A stretch of 64,000 nt of DNA from Skeletonema tropicum (GCA_037178625.1 CM074129.1:2604001-2668000), one strand, 5' to 3'; counted from the stretch's first letter, positions 1 to 12,162 are shown. Notes: generated by a model from the sequence alone, not told the origin. Numbers and translations are program-made.

Positions 1-61
1 CCTGCCGGAAGTATCTCATTACACGCAACAACTGTCATTTTATATAGTTAGGGAAGACAAC

Positions 62-3000
62 ATGAAACGTGCTCTAGCTGAGCGCGTGAAGCAAGAGATG
101 GAGGGGCCAATGTCCAATGGCCCTCCAGACACTGCGAATCATCACAGGGGGATGAATGGTGTAAATAATCATGGGATGCCCCCTGCTAATAAAATGCCTC
201 GAATGACTGAGGCACCATCGCTATCCTCATCAATGTCAATGTCTGCTCCTATCTCCGCTTCACCAATGGATCACAATGCGATTGGAGAGGTGGGTATTCA
301 ATTATCGAGTAGACCAGACGTCGGTATCGCCACAAATACTATTACATCATCGTCACCCTCCAAGAAACGACCGCGGTCCCCCAACGCTATTAGCTCTGGA
401 AATGTGTCTACATTCCAAGCTCAGAAATCATCTGACGACGAAAATGATTCCACGCCAAAGGGGAGACGGCATCATCGCAGTAAGCACTCTGCGAATAGTG
501 ACGATGAAGAAGGAGAAGATTCCAACTCATCGTTTTATCTCAAACATCAGAATCAATCTCTTGCCTCTGAGTTATATGCTTACAGACGAAAAATCTATCT
601 GCTTGAGAAAGAGCGGGAGTATAGAAGGAAAGAGTGTCGAATTGCAGGGAAAAAAATTGGGGAGTTGAGGGGAGCATGGAGAGGGATAGAGGAAGCACTG
701 GGCCAAGAAATGGCGAAGATAAATCTCCCCAAATCAGAGGTATGTGTTTTTTGGTATTTTTTGGTCATTTCTGTTCATCATGATTTTGTGCTAAATTGCT
801 GACTTGCTGTGATAATGAAGGGCAACGGCTCACATAATGGTACCTCATCCCATCCTTCAACTGGACTGGGTTCTGATGTGGAGACCACTCATTCTCTTCT
901 GCTGGCTATAAAAAATCTTGTCACAAATAGTGGCCCAATCAGTACAGATAAAAAATCGGCATTACCAAATGATAAAAAATACCATGTGGATGACATGAAT
1001 CTTTTTGAGAATTATTCCAAAGGCACATTCAAGGGGGAGGAAAGTCAAGACCTAATTGACGAGAAATTGCGTCTTGATGAAATGGAAGGATTTGCGACGG
1101 ATATTTCCATGAGGGCAGCTGTCCTGAAGAGCAGTGTATTAGGTCTCTTACGCAAGGCAATTGAAGGCAAAAATGATGATAGTCCTACAAATATCGCGTC
1201 CATATCTGAATTGAAAGAACAGATCGCAACTCTCGAGGCAGAATTGGCAGCCACTGACTCCAGATTAGAGGAAATGGCTCAAGCTAGGAATGAGGCTACG
1301 GCATCTGAACGAAGGGTCAGGAGGGGCCTATATCGACTTGCAAGTGGCCGAATGTCGATGGAGGATGTTCTCAAAGCTGTCGAGAAAGAAGACAACGGGG
1401 TCTCATTTATGGAAACTTTTGCTGCGTTGGATGGAGCGAACGAGAATAAGGCATCTTCATCACCAACTGCTACTGTTTTGAGTAGCCCAGCTACGACTGC
1501 TTCAAAGGAAACCTCTGCTGTAAGTAGTGAAGAAGTGGCTCAGTTGAAGAAACATGTGCAAGATGTACAGGTGGTTGCGGAAACTAGAGAGAAGAAGATA
1601 GCAGAGGTGAGTCGTCTTATTTTTTAGAACACCTGGCTTGGATCGTTTGTGACTATCTAACGAGTACATTTTAATCTTCATCCAAAATCACAGCTTCTTA
1701 CAGAAAAAGAAGAGCAACTGAAACGTATCAACTCATTGCTTCTCCCCAAAGAGAGCAACAATGATGAACCAGATGACGAAGCCATTCGTAAGACACCTCT
1801 ATTTATTGATATGATGGGAAAGCTTCGAACTTCAGAACGATTGACCACAGAGCATAAGAAAGAGGCTGAAAAAATAAGGGAGAGTTGGGCTGCAGCGAAA
1901 GGTGACCTCGATTTAGCGAAGAAAACTTTGGCTGATATGGAAGGAAAGCACGAGCGCCGCTGGGTTGAGTTGATTTCGCAGTATTCACAACCTGAATCCG
2001 CTCCAAAAGGAGAGGCACCCAATTTAGATGGCAAAGATCTCTTTACAAACGCAAAGAAGACTGCTGAGTTAGAGATAAAATTGCAACAGGCACTCGAATC
2101 AGTAAGCCGCATGGATTCAGTTCGTGGCACACTGAACGACGCTCTCAAAATGAATGAGCAGCTGCAGAGTAAGTTAGAGGATCTCAAGTCGAAGAATGCC
2201 AAAATGGTTGCTGAGAAGGCAGCAGCGAGAGCATCGAGCAAAGATGCAGATTCTATGAAATCCCCCGAGTTATTGAAGAAACACAGTTCAGGTTCCGGCG
2301 ATCCTACAATTGAAAAATTGCAACGTGATTATCGAAGGGCAAGGAAGGAGGTTTCAGCGGCTGTTCTTAGTAAGGACCAGGCGAAGTTGAAGCAAGAGGT
2401 GCGTATACAAATTGCTCTATTTTTTGCAGCTTTGATAGTTATACACCTTACTCATAGCACCATTGTGACGTAATTTCAGAGAGCTGAGAAGGAGAGAGAC
2501 ACTCTTATGAAAACAAATGCTAGACTGCTCAAGCAAAGTTCAGAAAAAGATGACATGAATGCCAAATCTTTATCAACAATTTTACATCTAAAACAACGCA
2601 ACGAAGAGCTACAGACACTCAGTGCAAAGCTTAAGGAAAAAGCAAGCAGCGCACAACAGCTTGCGCTTGCTGCCCGATTGGCCGCCAATGCCAAAGACAG
2701 AGTCGGAGAAGAGGCTGTTAAGGAAAAAGTGGCCCTTGAGGAGATCGTGAAACAGTTGAAGGAAGAATGCGAAACGCTTCGAAAAGAAAAGGAACAAATG
2801 GACGGACTTCTACTTCAATCAAAGGAAAACACTTCCTCAGTTGCAAAGGACCGCGATGCTGCTCGAGCGAGATGCGACGAACTTGTTTCCGAAAATCGGA
2901 AGAAAGAAGACGAGAAGAGGCAAATGGTAGAGTCACTTGCTGTCGCTAAAAAGGAAGCCACAGAAGCGGCGATGAAGGTAGCAAGTATTGCTGGAAGTTC

Positions 3001-3238
3001 TGGTGGCGATGCCGCCTCATCGTTTACAATCGAGCAACTGAAGGGACAAGTGACCTATCTTGATCGCAAGATTAACTGTCCTGTATGCAATACCCGCGAG
3101 AAGAAGTGTATTCTGCTTCGATGCCGCCATATGTTTTGTCAACAATGTGTTGATGTCAATATCAAGAACCGAAGTCGCAAGTGCCCTGCATGTGCTCAGA
3201 GGTTTGATATGAAAGATGTGGCCGAAATTTGGCTATAA
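62..3238 (+). CDS. BRE1: BRE1-type E3 ubiquitin ligase for histone H2B (4 exons)
   Basis: Exons 62-739, 821-1606, 1694-2398 and 2480-3238 join in phase 0 at canonical GT-AG introns of 81-87 nt and give 975 residues. The last 53 residues form a C3HC4 RING (C923-x2-C926-x11-C938-x-H940-x2-C943-x2-C946-x11-C958-x2-C961), ending KDVAEIWL as in the Bre1/RNF20 family. Nearly everything between about residue 150 and the RING is Lys/Glu-rich coiled coil, as in Bre1. Residues 1-150 are Ser/Asn-rich with a basic stretch (SKKRPRSP). Known role of the family: the nuclear E3 that, with Rad6, monoubiquitinates H2B during transcription. The frame is open to the window edge upstream of the ATG at 62, so a longer 5' end cannot be excluded. 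The RING and exon structure are seen; the substrate is from family knowledge. Confidence 0.9.
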
Positions 3239-3305
3239 TCATTTTATTAAAGAACAAGATTTGCATTTGTTTATCTCTTGTAACGACAACCATTCCATCA
3301 AAGTA

Positions 3306-4442
3306 TTATACTATTTGGATTATATTGCCACCGTCAAAATTGTGGAAAAGAATCATTTGAGCACATCTTGTGTTTACTCGATCAAAATGAGCATGTTGAA
3401 CCTCAACCATGTCATCAATTGAAGAGTCAGCCATTGTTCTACAAAGACTATCATAACAAACAAGGATGATGAATTGATTGAGGAGACAAAGTCGAAACAT
3501 TCCGAGAAACTCATCCCATGACAGTTGAGATCTTTCCTTAATCACAGTGTAGTAATCTTGAAGGACCCGTTTCGTATCTTCAGTTGTAATATCATTCATT
3601 GCCATGAAGAAGACGAGATCAACAGAAGGATTTCCTATTCCACTAAATGACCAATCTACAAGCCATGGTCTTTCATCTACATCACCTTCAATCTCTTTTG
3701 GCAACAGCATATTGCCCATGTGAAAATCACCATGAACTAAAGTGTACCTTTTCTCCTCTACAGATGCCTGTATCACATCAATTCTTTCATCATCAGCAAT
3801 CCAATCTACAATATCGTCTAAACAACGTAAGGATTCTGATGAAAAGAAGGGAGTCAAACGCTTTTTCACAGCTGGCCAAGCTGCTTTAAATTGCTCCTTT
3901 CTTGCAGATGTAGGTAGAGATTGCCCTGCTCCCGGTGCATCAGACAATTTGTTAGAGTACTTGTTGAGTATTTCAGCAGTTTGTGTTGAGTTTGAAGAAT
4001 CTATCCAACAGTATTCATGCATCTTGGCCAGCCGATGGATCAAGTCATCAAATTGATCCATCGGGCAGCTCTGATGGACATCTAACGTTGTTACATCATC
4101 CGAGATATATTCTAGCAAAAGCCAATGAGTACCCGTAGCGAGAGCTTTTGTCAGCCGGAATGGAAATGCATTTATATCTTCCAAGTTGTCAATAAGGTGA
4201 TAGAAGGCGCCCTCTACGTCAAATAAATCCTCCAGAGGAATCTCATCTTTACGAAACTTGGCTATGAATTGAACCGTCCGAGTATCTTCACCAAATGTCA
4301 CCTCGAGAATGTGCACATTGGAGAGAACACCTCTGCCTAGAGGAGAAATGCGATAGTCTACAACTTCTTCATTGAAGATCTCAGAAAGTACATCGACACT
4401 TAAATCGTCTGGAGTTCTGACACTATCGATCGAGAGAGGCAT
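3306..4442 (-). CDS. Choline/ecdysteroid-kinase-like phosphotransferase
   Basis: A single-exon protein of 378 residues with the aminoglycoside-phosphotransferase/choline-kinase fold. The Brenner motif HGDFHMGN lies at residues 237-244 (catalytic Asp239, metal ligand Asn244), followed by the metal-binding LVDWSFSGIGNPSVDLVFF segment near 261-279 (Asp263). LLLEYI near 108-113 looks like the hinge. No signal peptide or membrane segment is evident. The family (APH, with the CHK/EcKL and DUF1679 branches) phosphorylates small hydroxylated substrates; the substrate here cannot be read from sequence. It is convergent with BRE1, the two stop codons being about 70 nt apart. Length is close to other EcKL-type kinases and both core motifs are intact, so it is probably active. 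Confidence 0.8.
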   Translation of the reverse strand: MPLSIDSVRTPDDLSVDVLSEIFNEEVVDYRISPLGRGVLSNVHILEVTFGEDTRTVQFIAKFRKDEIPLEDLFDVEGAFYHLIDNLEDINAFPFRLTKALATGTHWLLLEYISDDVTTLDVHQSCPMDQFDDLIHRLAKMHEYCWIDSSNSTQTAEILNKYSNKLSDAPGAGQSLPTSARKEQFKAAWPAVKKRLTPFFSSESLRCLDDIVDWIADDERIDVIQASVEEKRYTLVHGDFHMGNMLLPKEIEGDVDERPWLVDWSFSGIGNPSVDLVFFMAMNDITTEDTKRVLQDYYTVIKERSQLSWDEFLGMFRLCLLNQFIILVCYDSLCRTMADSSIDDMVEVQHAHFDRVNTRCAQMILFHNFDGGNIIQIV

Positions 4443-4864
4443 CGTACTTGTACTTTTTCGCAGATCTCAAATCTTTAGACGTCCGCAATTGATACTAATT
4501 GAAATTGTATCGCACGTTACTTATCTTCGGCCTGCACAGTACTGAAGCACCGCAATATAGTGGCCATGCCCAACCTCCTTGCTGAAGAAGACCAGCAAGC
4601 ACGCAAGCAAGCCAGCAAGGCAAGCACAACATCATCATGACCAGCAACGAGGTTGAGCGCCGGTGATAGACGCGCCAAAATTGAGACACGCATCTGCATT
4701 GAGCCACCTCACTTTTTCTCAACTTCCAACTTCACATCGGCTCACTTCGACCATGACGATGCCTTCCAAACTCTTCCACAAGCGCTACCATAATCTTCTG
4801 AAACATCTCATCGTTGTAGCTGCCAGTGACATTGTTCATCCATAATCGTGGAAACGACAACACA
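4443..4864. other. Divergent intergenic region, no gene seen
   Basis: This 422-nt spacer separates the minus-strand kinase gene from the plus-strand M41-like gene and must hold both promoters. It contains a degenerate run of AGCAAGC/CAGCAAG units near 4585-4625 and a poly-CA/TC region just before the plus-strand ATG. The short open frames show no domain, repeat or conserved-looking composition. Confidence 0.5.
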
Positions 4865-6621
4865 ATGCGGAGCTCTACCTGCAGCCGTTCTCTCCTCGTC
4901 TCCTCATTGGCTTGCATCTGCTTTCTGCAGCACAACTCATGCTTCTTTGCTAACGGCTTTGCACCTACATCGATTACGAGACATGCTCCGCCCAGTGCGA
5001 TTACTAGTAGCAGCAGCCTATCTAGCAGTAGCAATGTCGTCGATAACGAGTTGCAAGAAGCAATAGACTTGGATGCGCTTGAAACACTTGAATCGTGTCG
5101 GACTCGATCGGCTGCAAACAAAGTTCTTGATCAAGCACTTGGATTATCATCTTCTTCGCCCCCAGAACAATCCAGCAACAGCAACAGTCGACTTTGGAGT
5201 TCTATAAAAATACCACGCAATCTATCATCACGTCCAATAAGCGATGCTGAGCTCTCACTACAAACGCGCACAATCAACTCAAAATACAAAATATATGACT
5301 TAATCGAACAAAATGGAGATAGAGACATCGACAGAGCAAGCTTGGCCGTTCTGTGCGTCTTCGTGGCTGGAGCATCATCCGCCATTGTTGCGCAGCAAAC
5401 TACACAGATAGCAATTCTTGGAGCAGTGATATACATTCCTGAGATTGTTCGCTTCTTGGTTGTATGGGCGTTGTGTTTCTCGCCATTGGTGCTCGTTGGG
5501 TATGGACTAGCACTGCCATCGGAATTATCTGCAACTTTGGTGAGTATTCAAAGGCAATTCTTTCCATTCCTATCGCAAAAGGATGATACAGCATGAAGCT
5601 GGCCATTTTCTAGTTGGGCATTTGTTGGGTTGGCCCGTAAAAACATATCAAGCAAATAACGCTGTGAAGAATGCTGTCGAGTTTTATCCTTTGAGTGACG
5701 AAGATGTGGGCAGAGATAGAGCCCGGGCTTTAGGCTTTGATGCAAAACGTACATCTCAGCAAGAATTAAGCAATCAAGTGAGCAAATCAGGAATTGTAGA
5801 AGATCGCCCTTACTTCTCCAAAGACGGTCAAGGGTGGTAGTGCATTAGAGAGGTCAGTGTTCCGTGACTGAAGATTCAGCAGATGCTTCTACGTTTGCTC
5901 TTTCTCCTCAAGATGATCCCTACAGCGTCATGGCCATTTCGGGGTTTCGATGAAGGAGACAGTCGATAAGCTTGCCGTGATTAGTGTAGCAGGCGCCTGT
6001 GCAGAGATATTAGCATACGGGAATGCTGAGGGAGGTGTCGCTGATCTGGTCCAATTGCGTCGCATATATGGAGCTGCCGCCAGTGCAAAGAAGAGCAACG
6101 ATGATGGGAATGATGCCGAGTTTGGATCATTCAGTGACGATGCAACGAAGCGCAGACTGCGTCGTGAAAATGAGGGCAATGGTAGTGGTATTGACGAGAG
6201 AGAAATGGATAATAGAACACGCTTCGCCTTAGGATTCGCGTTCGGTCTGTTGCGTCAGAATCTTGGAGCACTGGATGCGTTAGCCGAGACAATGGAGCAA
6301 GATGGATCTGTTGCAGACTGTATTGTTGCATTAGAGACTTGCACAAATGTCAGCGGGTACACGTTGAAAGGTGACTACGACAAAATACGGAGAGAACGCT
6401 TCCAAGCTGAGGAGCGTGGTCTCGGAGGTTGGGTTGAACAAACCTTTCTGGGAGGAAGAAAGACCATTGATGTGGAAGACTCGAGCGTCATCGAGGGTAA
6501 GGGTGGTGGAGACAGAAGGCAAAAGTTTGCACTCACTGGAGATGATCCAATCTACGCCGCCTTGGCAGTGTCTCTTGCATTTGCAGCTTATGCTTTCAAT
6601 GGTGGTATTTCTTTACACTAG
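4865..6621 (+). CDS. Plastid M41/FtsH-like HEAGH membrane protein, frame apparently broken
   Basis: The N-terminus has a signal peptide followed by ANGFAPTS, an ASAF-like cleavage motif of stramenopile plastid precursors. Two hydrophobic segments follow (about 5350-5530), then HEAGHFLVGHLLGWPV at 5592-5639, the zinc-protease motif of the M41 family. Downstream, VISVAGACAEILAYGNAEGG (from 5977) resembles the second conserved part of plant FtsH-related stress proteins. The pieces lie in successive frames. One explanation at the first break is a 52-nt intron 5540-5591 (GTGAGT...ACAG). However, the unspliced next frame reads SYRKRMIQ straight into HEAGH, which suggests a one-base insertion instead. 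Further single +1 shifts near 5835, 5869, 5930 and 5955 restore a coherent sequence (GGSALERSVFRD, DDPYSV, WPFRGFDE, ETVDKLAV). From 5956 the frame is open to the stop at 6621. It could be a pseudogene, an assembly error or a spliced or shifted gene. AAA and other ATPase motifs are absent. Confidence 0.65.
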
Positions 6622-6802
6622 CTGTTCCTACTTAGATAGAAGTTTGAAATAACAGACTCATTTAAACCACAGAAATTTAAGAGCCCATGTTTTATTGTGT
6701 TGATAGACAGTCGTTGAAGAGAACCCTACCTGGCACTCACTTTCAATCACTCCCCCTGATTAAATAATTGATGATTGTCTTTTGAATTATATCTCCCCAT
6801 TC
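6622..6802. other. Short convergent intergenic spacer
   Basis: An AT-rich spacer between the 3' ends of the M41-like gene and the bS16 gene. No structure beyond likely polyadenylation context was seen. Confidence 0.4.
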
Positions 6803-7120
6803 CTAATCGTCCTCCTCCCGATTCTTCTTTGGAATCATTCTCTGCACACTAAATCTCTGCGGCGGAGGAGGCAATATTCCAAACTTTCCTAATATCCACG
6901 CCACACGTTCCGATGGCTGAGCACCCACTGATATCCAATAACGAATCCTATCCGCCTTTAGACGAATCTCTTTAATTCCTGCACTGTTTGCAATGGGGTT
7001 GTATGTTCCAATAATTTCGAGAAATTTGCCATCGCGGGGGGCACGTGAGTCGGCAGCCACCATTCGATAAAATGGAGAATGTGTGCGGCCAAATCGCTGG
7101 AGTCGAAGCCTAACCACCAT
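6803..7120 (-). CDS. MRPS16: Ribosomal protein bS16, mitochondrial type
   Basis: A protein of 105 residues beginning MVVRLRLQRFGRTHSPFYRM, the bS16 signature (V-x-I/L-R-L-x-R-x-G-x-x-x-x-P-x-Y-R). It continues with the conserved D-SRAPRDGKFLEIIGTYNP block and the RIRYWISVGAQPSERV block that ends the S16 fold. The bS16 family binds 16S rRNA and assembles the small ribosomal subunit. The gene is nuclear and has no long presequence, as is common for mitochondrial S16, which often imports through its own N-terminus; plastid targeting is less likely without a bipartite leader. The C-terminal tail is short and acidic (REEDD). The start is set by the invariant MVVRL. Confidence 0.9.
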   Translation of the reverse strand: MVVRLRLQRFGRTHSPFYRMVAADSRAPRDGKFLEIIGTYNPIANSAGIKEIRLKADRIRYWISVGAQPSERVAWILGKFGILPPPPQRFSVQRMIPKKNREEDD

Positions 7121-7644
7121 GATGTGTAACTTATGTTTTCGCCTACTTTAGAGGCTATCAAAAGATTGACTGTTCAAGAAAGCTTTTCGGAGCACTTCTG
7201 CTTGGTGGGTATTATGGTAGGGAGAGCTGCGCTAGAGAGCTAGCTATCTCTGCTACGGCGGCGATTTTAGCTTGGTTTTTTGTTGACTCGGCGCTCGGCG
7301 TGATGGGCGGGCGCGTGTATCACTGCATAATGATGAATGAAGGCGGGCAGTAAAATCTCACGTCTGCCAGCCTCTGCCCTTTAAATGGGAGTTACAAATA
7401 AATGGACCACGCCCATGGCCGCAGATCCAAAAATCTTTCGACACTCGCCTGCAATCGACCAGCCAGCCAGCCAGGCAGATGGCTGCATGGACGCAATGTG
7501 GGAGTGATCATAACTTTCATATCATTTGTTGTATTTGTATCTGTACTTGCGGGCCAGTCAATTGCTTTGCACATCAACATCTGTCCTATACCCACCGAGG
7601 GAAGATTAGTCACACCTACTTCATAAGCAACAACAAAAATCATC
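7121..7644. other. Divergent promoter region of bS16 and ATAD3
   Basis: A 524-nt spacer. It holds a GC-rich stretch (7255-7320), a TTTAAAT-like element near 7379-7386 and a small CCAGCCAG tandem near 7459-7475. No RNA gene or conserved open frame was recognised. Confidence 0.45.
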
Positions 7645-9544
7645 ATGTTTGGCGGCGCAGGAAAGAAACCAAAGAAGGATGAATCTCTCTCATCAGTAAT
7701 GTCTCCAGAAAATGCTCCAACTCGTAGCGGTGGATCTTCCGTCACTGGCTTCGACCCCGAGGGCCTCGAGCGTGCCGCGAAGGCAGCTCGTGAACTCGAT
7801 GCCAGTCGTAATGCAGCATCTGCGATTGAACTCGTGAAAACTCAGGAGGCCACCAAGCAGCATGAAGCCGCTGCGAAACGAGCCGAGATGGATGCATATT
7901 CTCAACAACTTCGTCAACAGAATATTCAGGCAGAGGCTGAAGAGGCAAGGAAGACACTAGAGGCGCAAACGCAGCATGATAAACATAGGAGTGAGTACAA
8001 AGATGAGTTAGAGAGGAAGAGACAAGTTGATATGCTCAATGCTCAAAAATACATGCAGGATGAACAATTGAAGAAGCAAGAGGAGATGGTAGAGCGCCAG
8101 GAAGCGATGCGTCGTAAAACTGCCGAAATCGAAGCTGATCTTCGAACGAAGACAGAGCTCGCCAAGACAAGAGCTGAGGCAGAAGGTCGTATTCGTCAAG
8201 AACGTGAGAATCATGATTTGATTATGGACAAAGTACGTTTGGAGGCAGCCGAAAACCGCAATACTGTGTTGAAGGCAGTTGCTGATGGAGGGAAAATGTT
8301 GGGTGAAGGATTGTCAAGTTACTTGACTGATGGTGAAAAGTTGAGAAATACAGCATTCATGGTTAGTTTGGCAGCGGTGGGTATTTACTCTGCCAAAACT
8401 GCTGCTGGTATTGGTGGTAGATTTATCGAGGTGAGTTTTCATAACAACGCAATTTGCTGTACTGCACCACGGACATCTCTTGTTTATTGACTTTCAACCA
8501 CCAATCTTTCTTCCGTGACTGAAGGCACGGCTGGGAAAACCTAGTCTTGTCCGTGAGACTTCTCGAGTCACTGTTTCGCAGATGTTGAAAGAACCCATAT
8601 CTTCATTCAAACGGTTGACTGGACTTGGGGTACAATCGCAAGATGCGTTGAAGGGAATCGTGTTAGAAGATACACTAGATTCACAACTTCGAAAGATTGC
8701 AGTTTCCACGGCACATACGAAAAAGAACAAGGCACCATTTCGTCACTTATTGCTGCATGGTCCTCCAGGTACGGGAAAGACAATGTTTGCCAAGGGACTT
8801 GCTCATCACTCTGGGTTGGAGTTTGCCATTTTAACTGGTGGAGATATTGCTCCTTTGGGAAGAGATGCTGTTACTGAGATTCACAAGTTGTTTGAATGGG
8901 CAAAAACTAGTCGCAAAGGATTGCTTTTATTTGTTGACGAAGCAGATGCCTTCTTACAAAGTCGTGAAACGAACAAGATTTCAGAAGATCAAAGAAATGC
9001 CTTGAATGCATTTCTCTACCGTACAGGGTAAGTGCAGAGATTATTATCATGAAATAATTTTGCGTAGAATGTATTTGAATCTCACATGTTTTCATCCGAT
9101 TGTTGCAGAACGGAGAGTGACCAATTCATGATGGTGTATGCCAGTAACCAGCCTTCTCAATTTGACGAAGCCGTTCTTGATCGTATTGATGAAATGGTCG
9201 AATTTGACTTGCCTGGAGAACATGAGCGTAGAAAGATGATTGCGTTATATATTGAAAAGTATCTACTGAACCCACCAGCACGATGGGCGAAGAAAGTGAC
9301 AACAGTGGATATTGGAGATGAGGAAATTGAACGTGTTGTGAAAGAAACTGAAGGATTTTCTGGCCGTGCTATTTCCAAACTTGCAATTGCATGGCAGGCC
9401 GCAGCTTACGGAACTGATGGAGCAATTTTGGACAAGGAAACTTTCTTCTTAACCGTTCAGAATCACAAAAAGAGCATGTCACAGAAAGATGGCTGGATGC
9501 AGCATGCAATGGAAAGAGCTGACATGTTGACAACTGATCGCTAG
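7645..9544 (+). CDS. ATAD3: ATAD3 mitochondrial AAA ATPase, the only complete copy
   Basis: Exons 7645-8430, 8525-9027 and 9109-9544 give 574 residues. Residues 35-215 are a long Glu/Arg/Lys/Gln coiled coil. A hydrophobic segment follows (about 238-258, [20 protein letters not shown]), then the [13 protein letters not shown] linker typical of ATAD3. The AAA module has Walker A GPPGTGKT (341-348), Walker [12 protein letters not shown] (DE at 400-401) and a sensor-1-like VYASNQP. ATAD3 proteins sit in the mitochondrial inner membrane and organise nucleoids, cristae and contact sites; that is family knowledge. Exon 1 occurs only here. Exons 2-3 from base 8528 onward belong to the triplicated unit, so two 5'-truncated copies lie at 18960 and 30216. 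Confidence 0.92.
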
Positions 9545-9648
9545 ATAAAATCACTTTGCAACTAACTGCAGCATATCATGCGTAAAAATTGGTCTTAAGA
9601 CAAGCTGATCAACTTCAAGGGTAGTTCTTACAGTTTGTACATTGAAGA

Positions 9649-11600
9649 TTATTCTTCTCCGTCATCATCGGTTTCATCATCTTCATTAGGCCTTGGGTCA
9701 GTAAAGGTATAGTCAATCATGCCATAATCAATCCCCATGCCATCAGCCCTAAGGTAGGGCGTGAACATTTTGTGCATATTACCCGTATTCACAAAACTGC
9801 ACAAATGACGCTGGGTTGATTTGTTCTTGACATCAATTCCAAAGATCTCATAGAAGTGTTCAGGTGTGCGAAACTCCACACCTCCTATACCATACTTTTC
9901 CTCATCCGTGTGATCCCACCTGCTAGGGTCTACTCCAGGATCCATATGAACAATTCCTAACAGTCTCGACATGGATTGAATACCTGCACCTGCATATATA
10001 CGATTGTGATCAAAGAATTTTGGAACCTTTTTTCTTTTTGCTATATTTTCTTTATTCTTGCCCACTGCGTAGTGATGAAAGCATACACTCTTTTCGGGAG
10101 CCTGGTTAGTGAGTGCGAAGAGCAAAGGAAGTTGAGACAGAGGAATGCTAAACATAATGTACACGAGTGTTCAGCAAAGGAGGTAACTTACATAAAAATC
10201 ATAACCAATGGTGAAACCCCTCACACCAATAGACATCTCCTCTCCTTGAAAGATCAGCGGCTGATAGAAATCGTATGGGACATTGACAACGAAGTGTCCC
10301 CGTGAGAATGAGAAACCAGCAGACCAGAAGGGGTGCAATTGGGGCGTGCCAGTTATGCTTGGCTCGCTTTCTGGCTGAGTGTCATGCCTTAGATATTTAT
10401 TGTGTTGCCCTTCTTCGAAAATAGTGTCTGGGACGAAGATAATTGTGAGTATTGAGCGAACGATAACACTACAAATGCAATGAGTGACTTACCACACATG
10501 ATTGGGCGCTTTTTCATAACACTATCACCGTTTTCATCGAGAGCTCCATCGAAGTTCGAAAGATATGTGCTCAATATAGCCATCTCATTTTTGGTAGCTT
10601 CTTGCTGAGATATGATGTCTACGTCCCAATTGTTTGCGTAGGTGACATGAGCATCGCTCTGCATGTAGTAATACTCGCCACGATATAAACGATGCCCAAG
10701 ATGTCTTGCAAACACCGGTCCAACCGACAGAAGAGGATCAAGTTGAAGAATATCTATTTGGTTTTTGTATTTGCACAACATTTGTTCTGGATTTTCAGAG
10801 CATGGCTCATAAGGAGCGTCACAATGTATATCTTCGCCATCGTCGATTTGATCAATCACTCCCACACGTACTCGATCTGGATATGAGGCCCTCTCAAAGA
10901 TTGAAGTCACAGTATCTCTGCATTGGAAGTCTCTATAGGAAGCAATTGCAACATATATTGTGCGCTCATTCACAGGACAATTGTCTCCTCTTGCAAAATT
11001 TCCACTGACATCTGGAACGGTACAACTTCCAATCTTCATTGCTAGATCTCTTGTCATGAGCTTATTCTGATGAATCGACACAGGATCATCTATCCACATT
11101 TTTGGAACGCTCATGATGACATCTGGATGATTCTTCGCACGATGGCCAGGATGGACAACGTCCTCAAATTCACCATCTTCATCTCGAATAGATACTGGCC
11201 ACTTGGCTTGTGGGATGTTTGCATCTGCAGGAGTGTTTGAAAAGTCGCTCCGCTTGCGTAGAAGTTGGCTTGCTTGCAATTTTGGATTTGAATTACCAAA
11301 GTTATTGCCCAAATCGCTGATGGTCAATCCCTCCTCATGCAACATAGATAATTCATCATCTAAATCATCCTCTGCGTTTTGAATGTCGTCAATATCGTCT
11401 ATACCCGATCTTGATAGATTGATGGATTTGCGAAAGCTAAATAATAAACCCAGACGGCTTGTTGGATTGGGAGTAGGAAGATTCCAAATTGATGTAAAAA
11501 GGCCCAGTGAGAATAAACTGAGTACAATCGAGGAAAAAATAACGACTACACGATCTAACGAGGAAGTCGACGGCGGTGAGGAGCGTAGAGGCCTTCCCAT
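9649..11600 (-). CDS. Type II GlcNAc-transferase-like glycosyltransferase, copy 1
   Basis: On the minus strand the exons are 10493-11600 (start MGRPLRSS; in-frame ATGs at 11654 and 11687 are possible), 10192-10427 and 9649-10101, joined at GT-AG sites. A signal anchor (about residues 18-40, VVVIFSSIVLSLFSLGLF) follows a short basic N-terminus, the usual Golgi type II layout. The lumenal part has TIYVAIASYRDFQCRDTV, YYMQSDAHVTYANNWDVD (DXH-like nucleotide-sugar/metal motif), FWSAGFSFSRGHFV and FQGEEMSIGVRGFTIGYDFY. This order matches the PF11397-type GlcNAc-transferase family related to Dictyostelium Skp1 GnT. The tail is acidic (EDDETDDDGEE). Probable activity: GlcNAc transfer to protein in the secretory pathway or cytosol; the acceptor is unknown. 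Copies 2 and 3 lie at 20081 and 31337. Confidence 0.82.
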
Positions 11601-12162
11601 TGTCGAGTACTGGGTAGAGGCATGGGTAGAGCTAGCAATGCATTGCTCCCGCATAAGTATCGTAGTGGGCAAAATACTTGGATGCAATCGAAAGGAAGCG
11701 ATGGATGGAAGAAGATAGATGCGTTGGAAAACGAATGCGAAAGTCGAGCTCCCCCGGGGTGAAGTTTAGGGCTATGATAGCCTATTATATGTTGCCGCAC
11801 GCTGATTCACCGCGCTAGTAAATCGCGATTTTATGCTAGCTCCTATGTGCGTTATTTTTTACCTTAAGTTAGCTACCGTACCCTTACACAAGCTACCGCA
11901 CATCAAAAAACCATCATGACCATGGCCGGCATCCGACAGCGGAGACGCCGTCGCCCTTACCTCAGCTAATACCAAGTCCCTAATTAAGTTTGATAGATTA
12001 AATCGCTTCTATTAATATGTAATGACAAGATTATTTGGTCAGAACATTAATAATTACAACGAGAGGCCCTTTGGATAGGGGGTCAAATGTTGTGATGATG
12101 CGTCAATGCGTCGAATTTTGACCGCAAGGCAGTGCATCGAGAGACTTTGGGGGTGGCTGTGG

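Noticed and set aside
1678..2241. Long minus-strand open frame opposite BRE1
   Set aside because: It is antisense to a coiled coil with strong codon bias and shows no domain. It is a shadow frame.
5540..5591. A confident 52-nt intron in the M41-like gene
   Set aside because: Splice sites are acceptable, but the unspliced next frame (SYRKRMIQ before HEAGH) looks conserved and other breaks nearby lack splice sites. It is left as an alternative only.
8494..8730. Minus-strand frame repeated in all units over ATAD3 exon 2
   Set aside because: It is antisense to a conserved AAA region. Its repetition only reflects the triplication.
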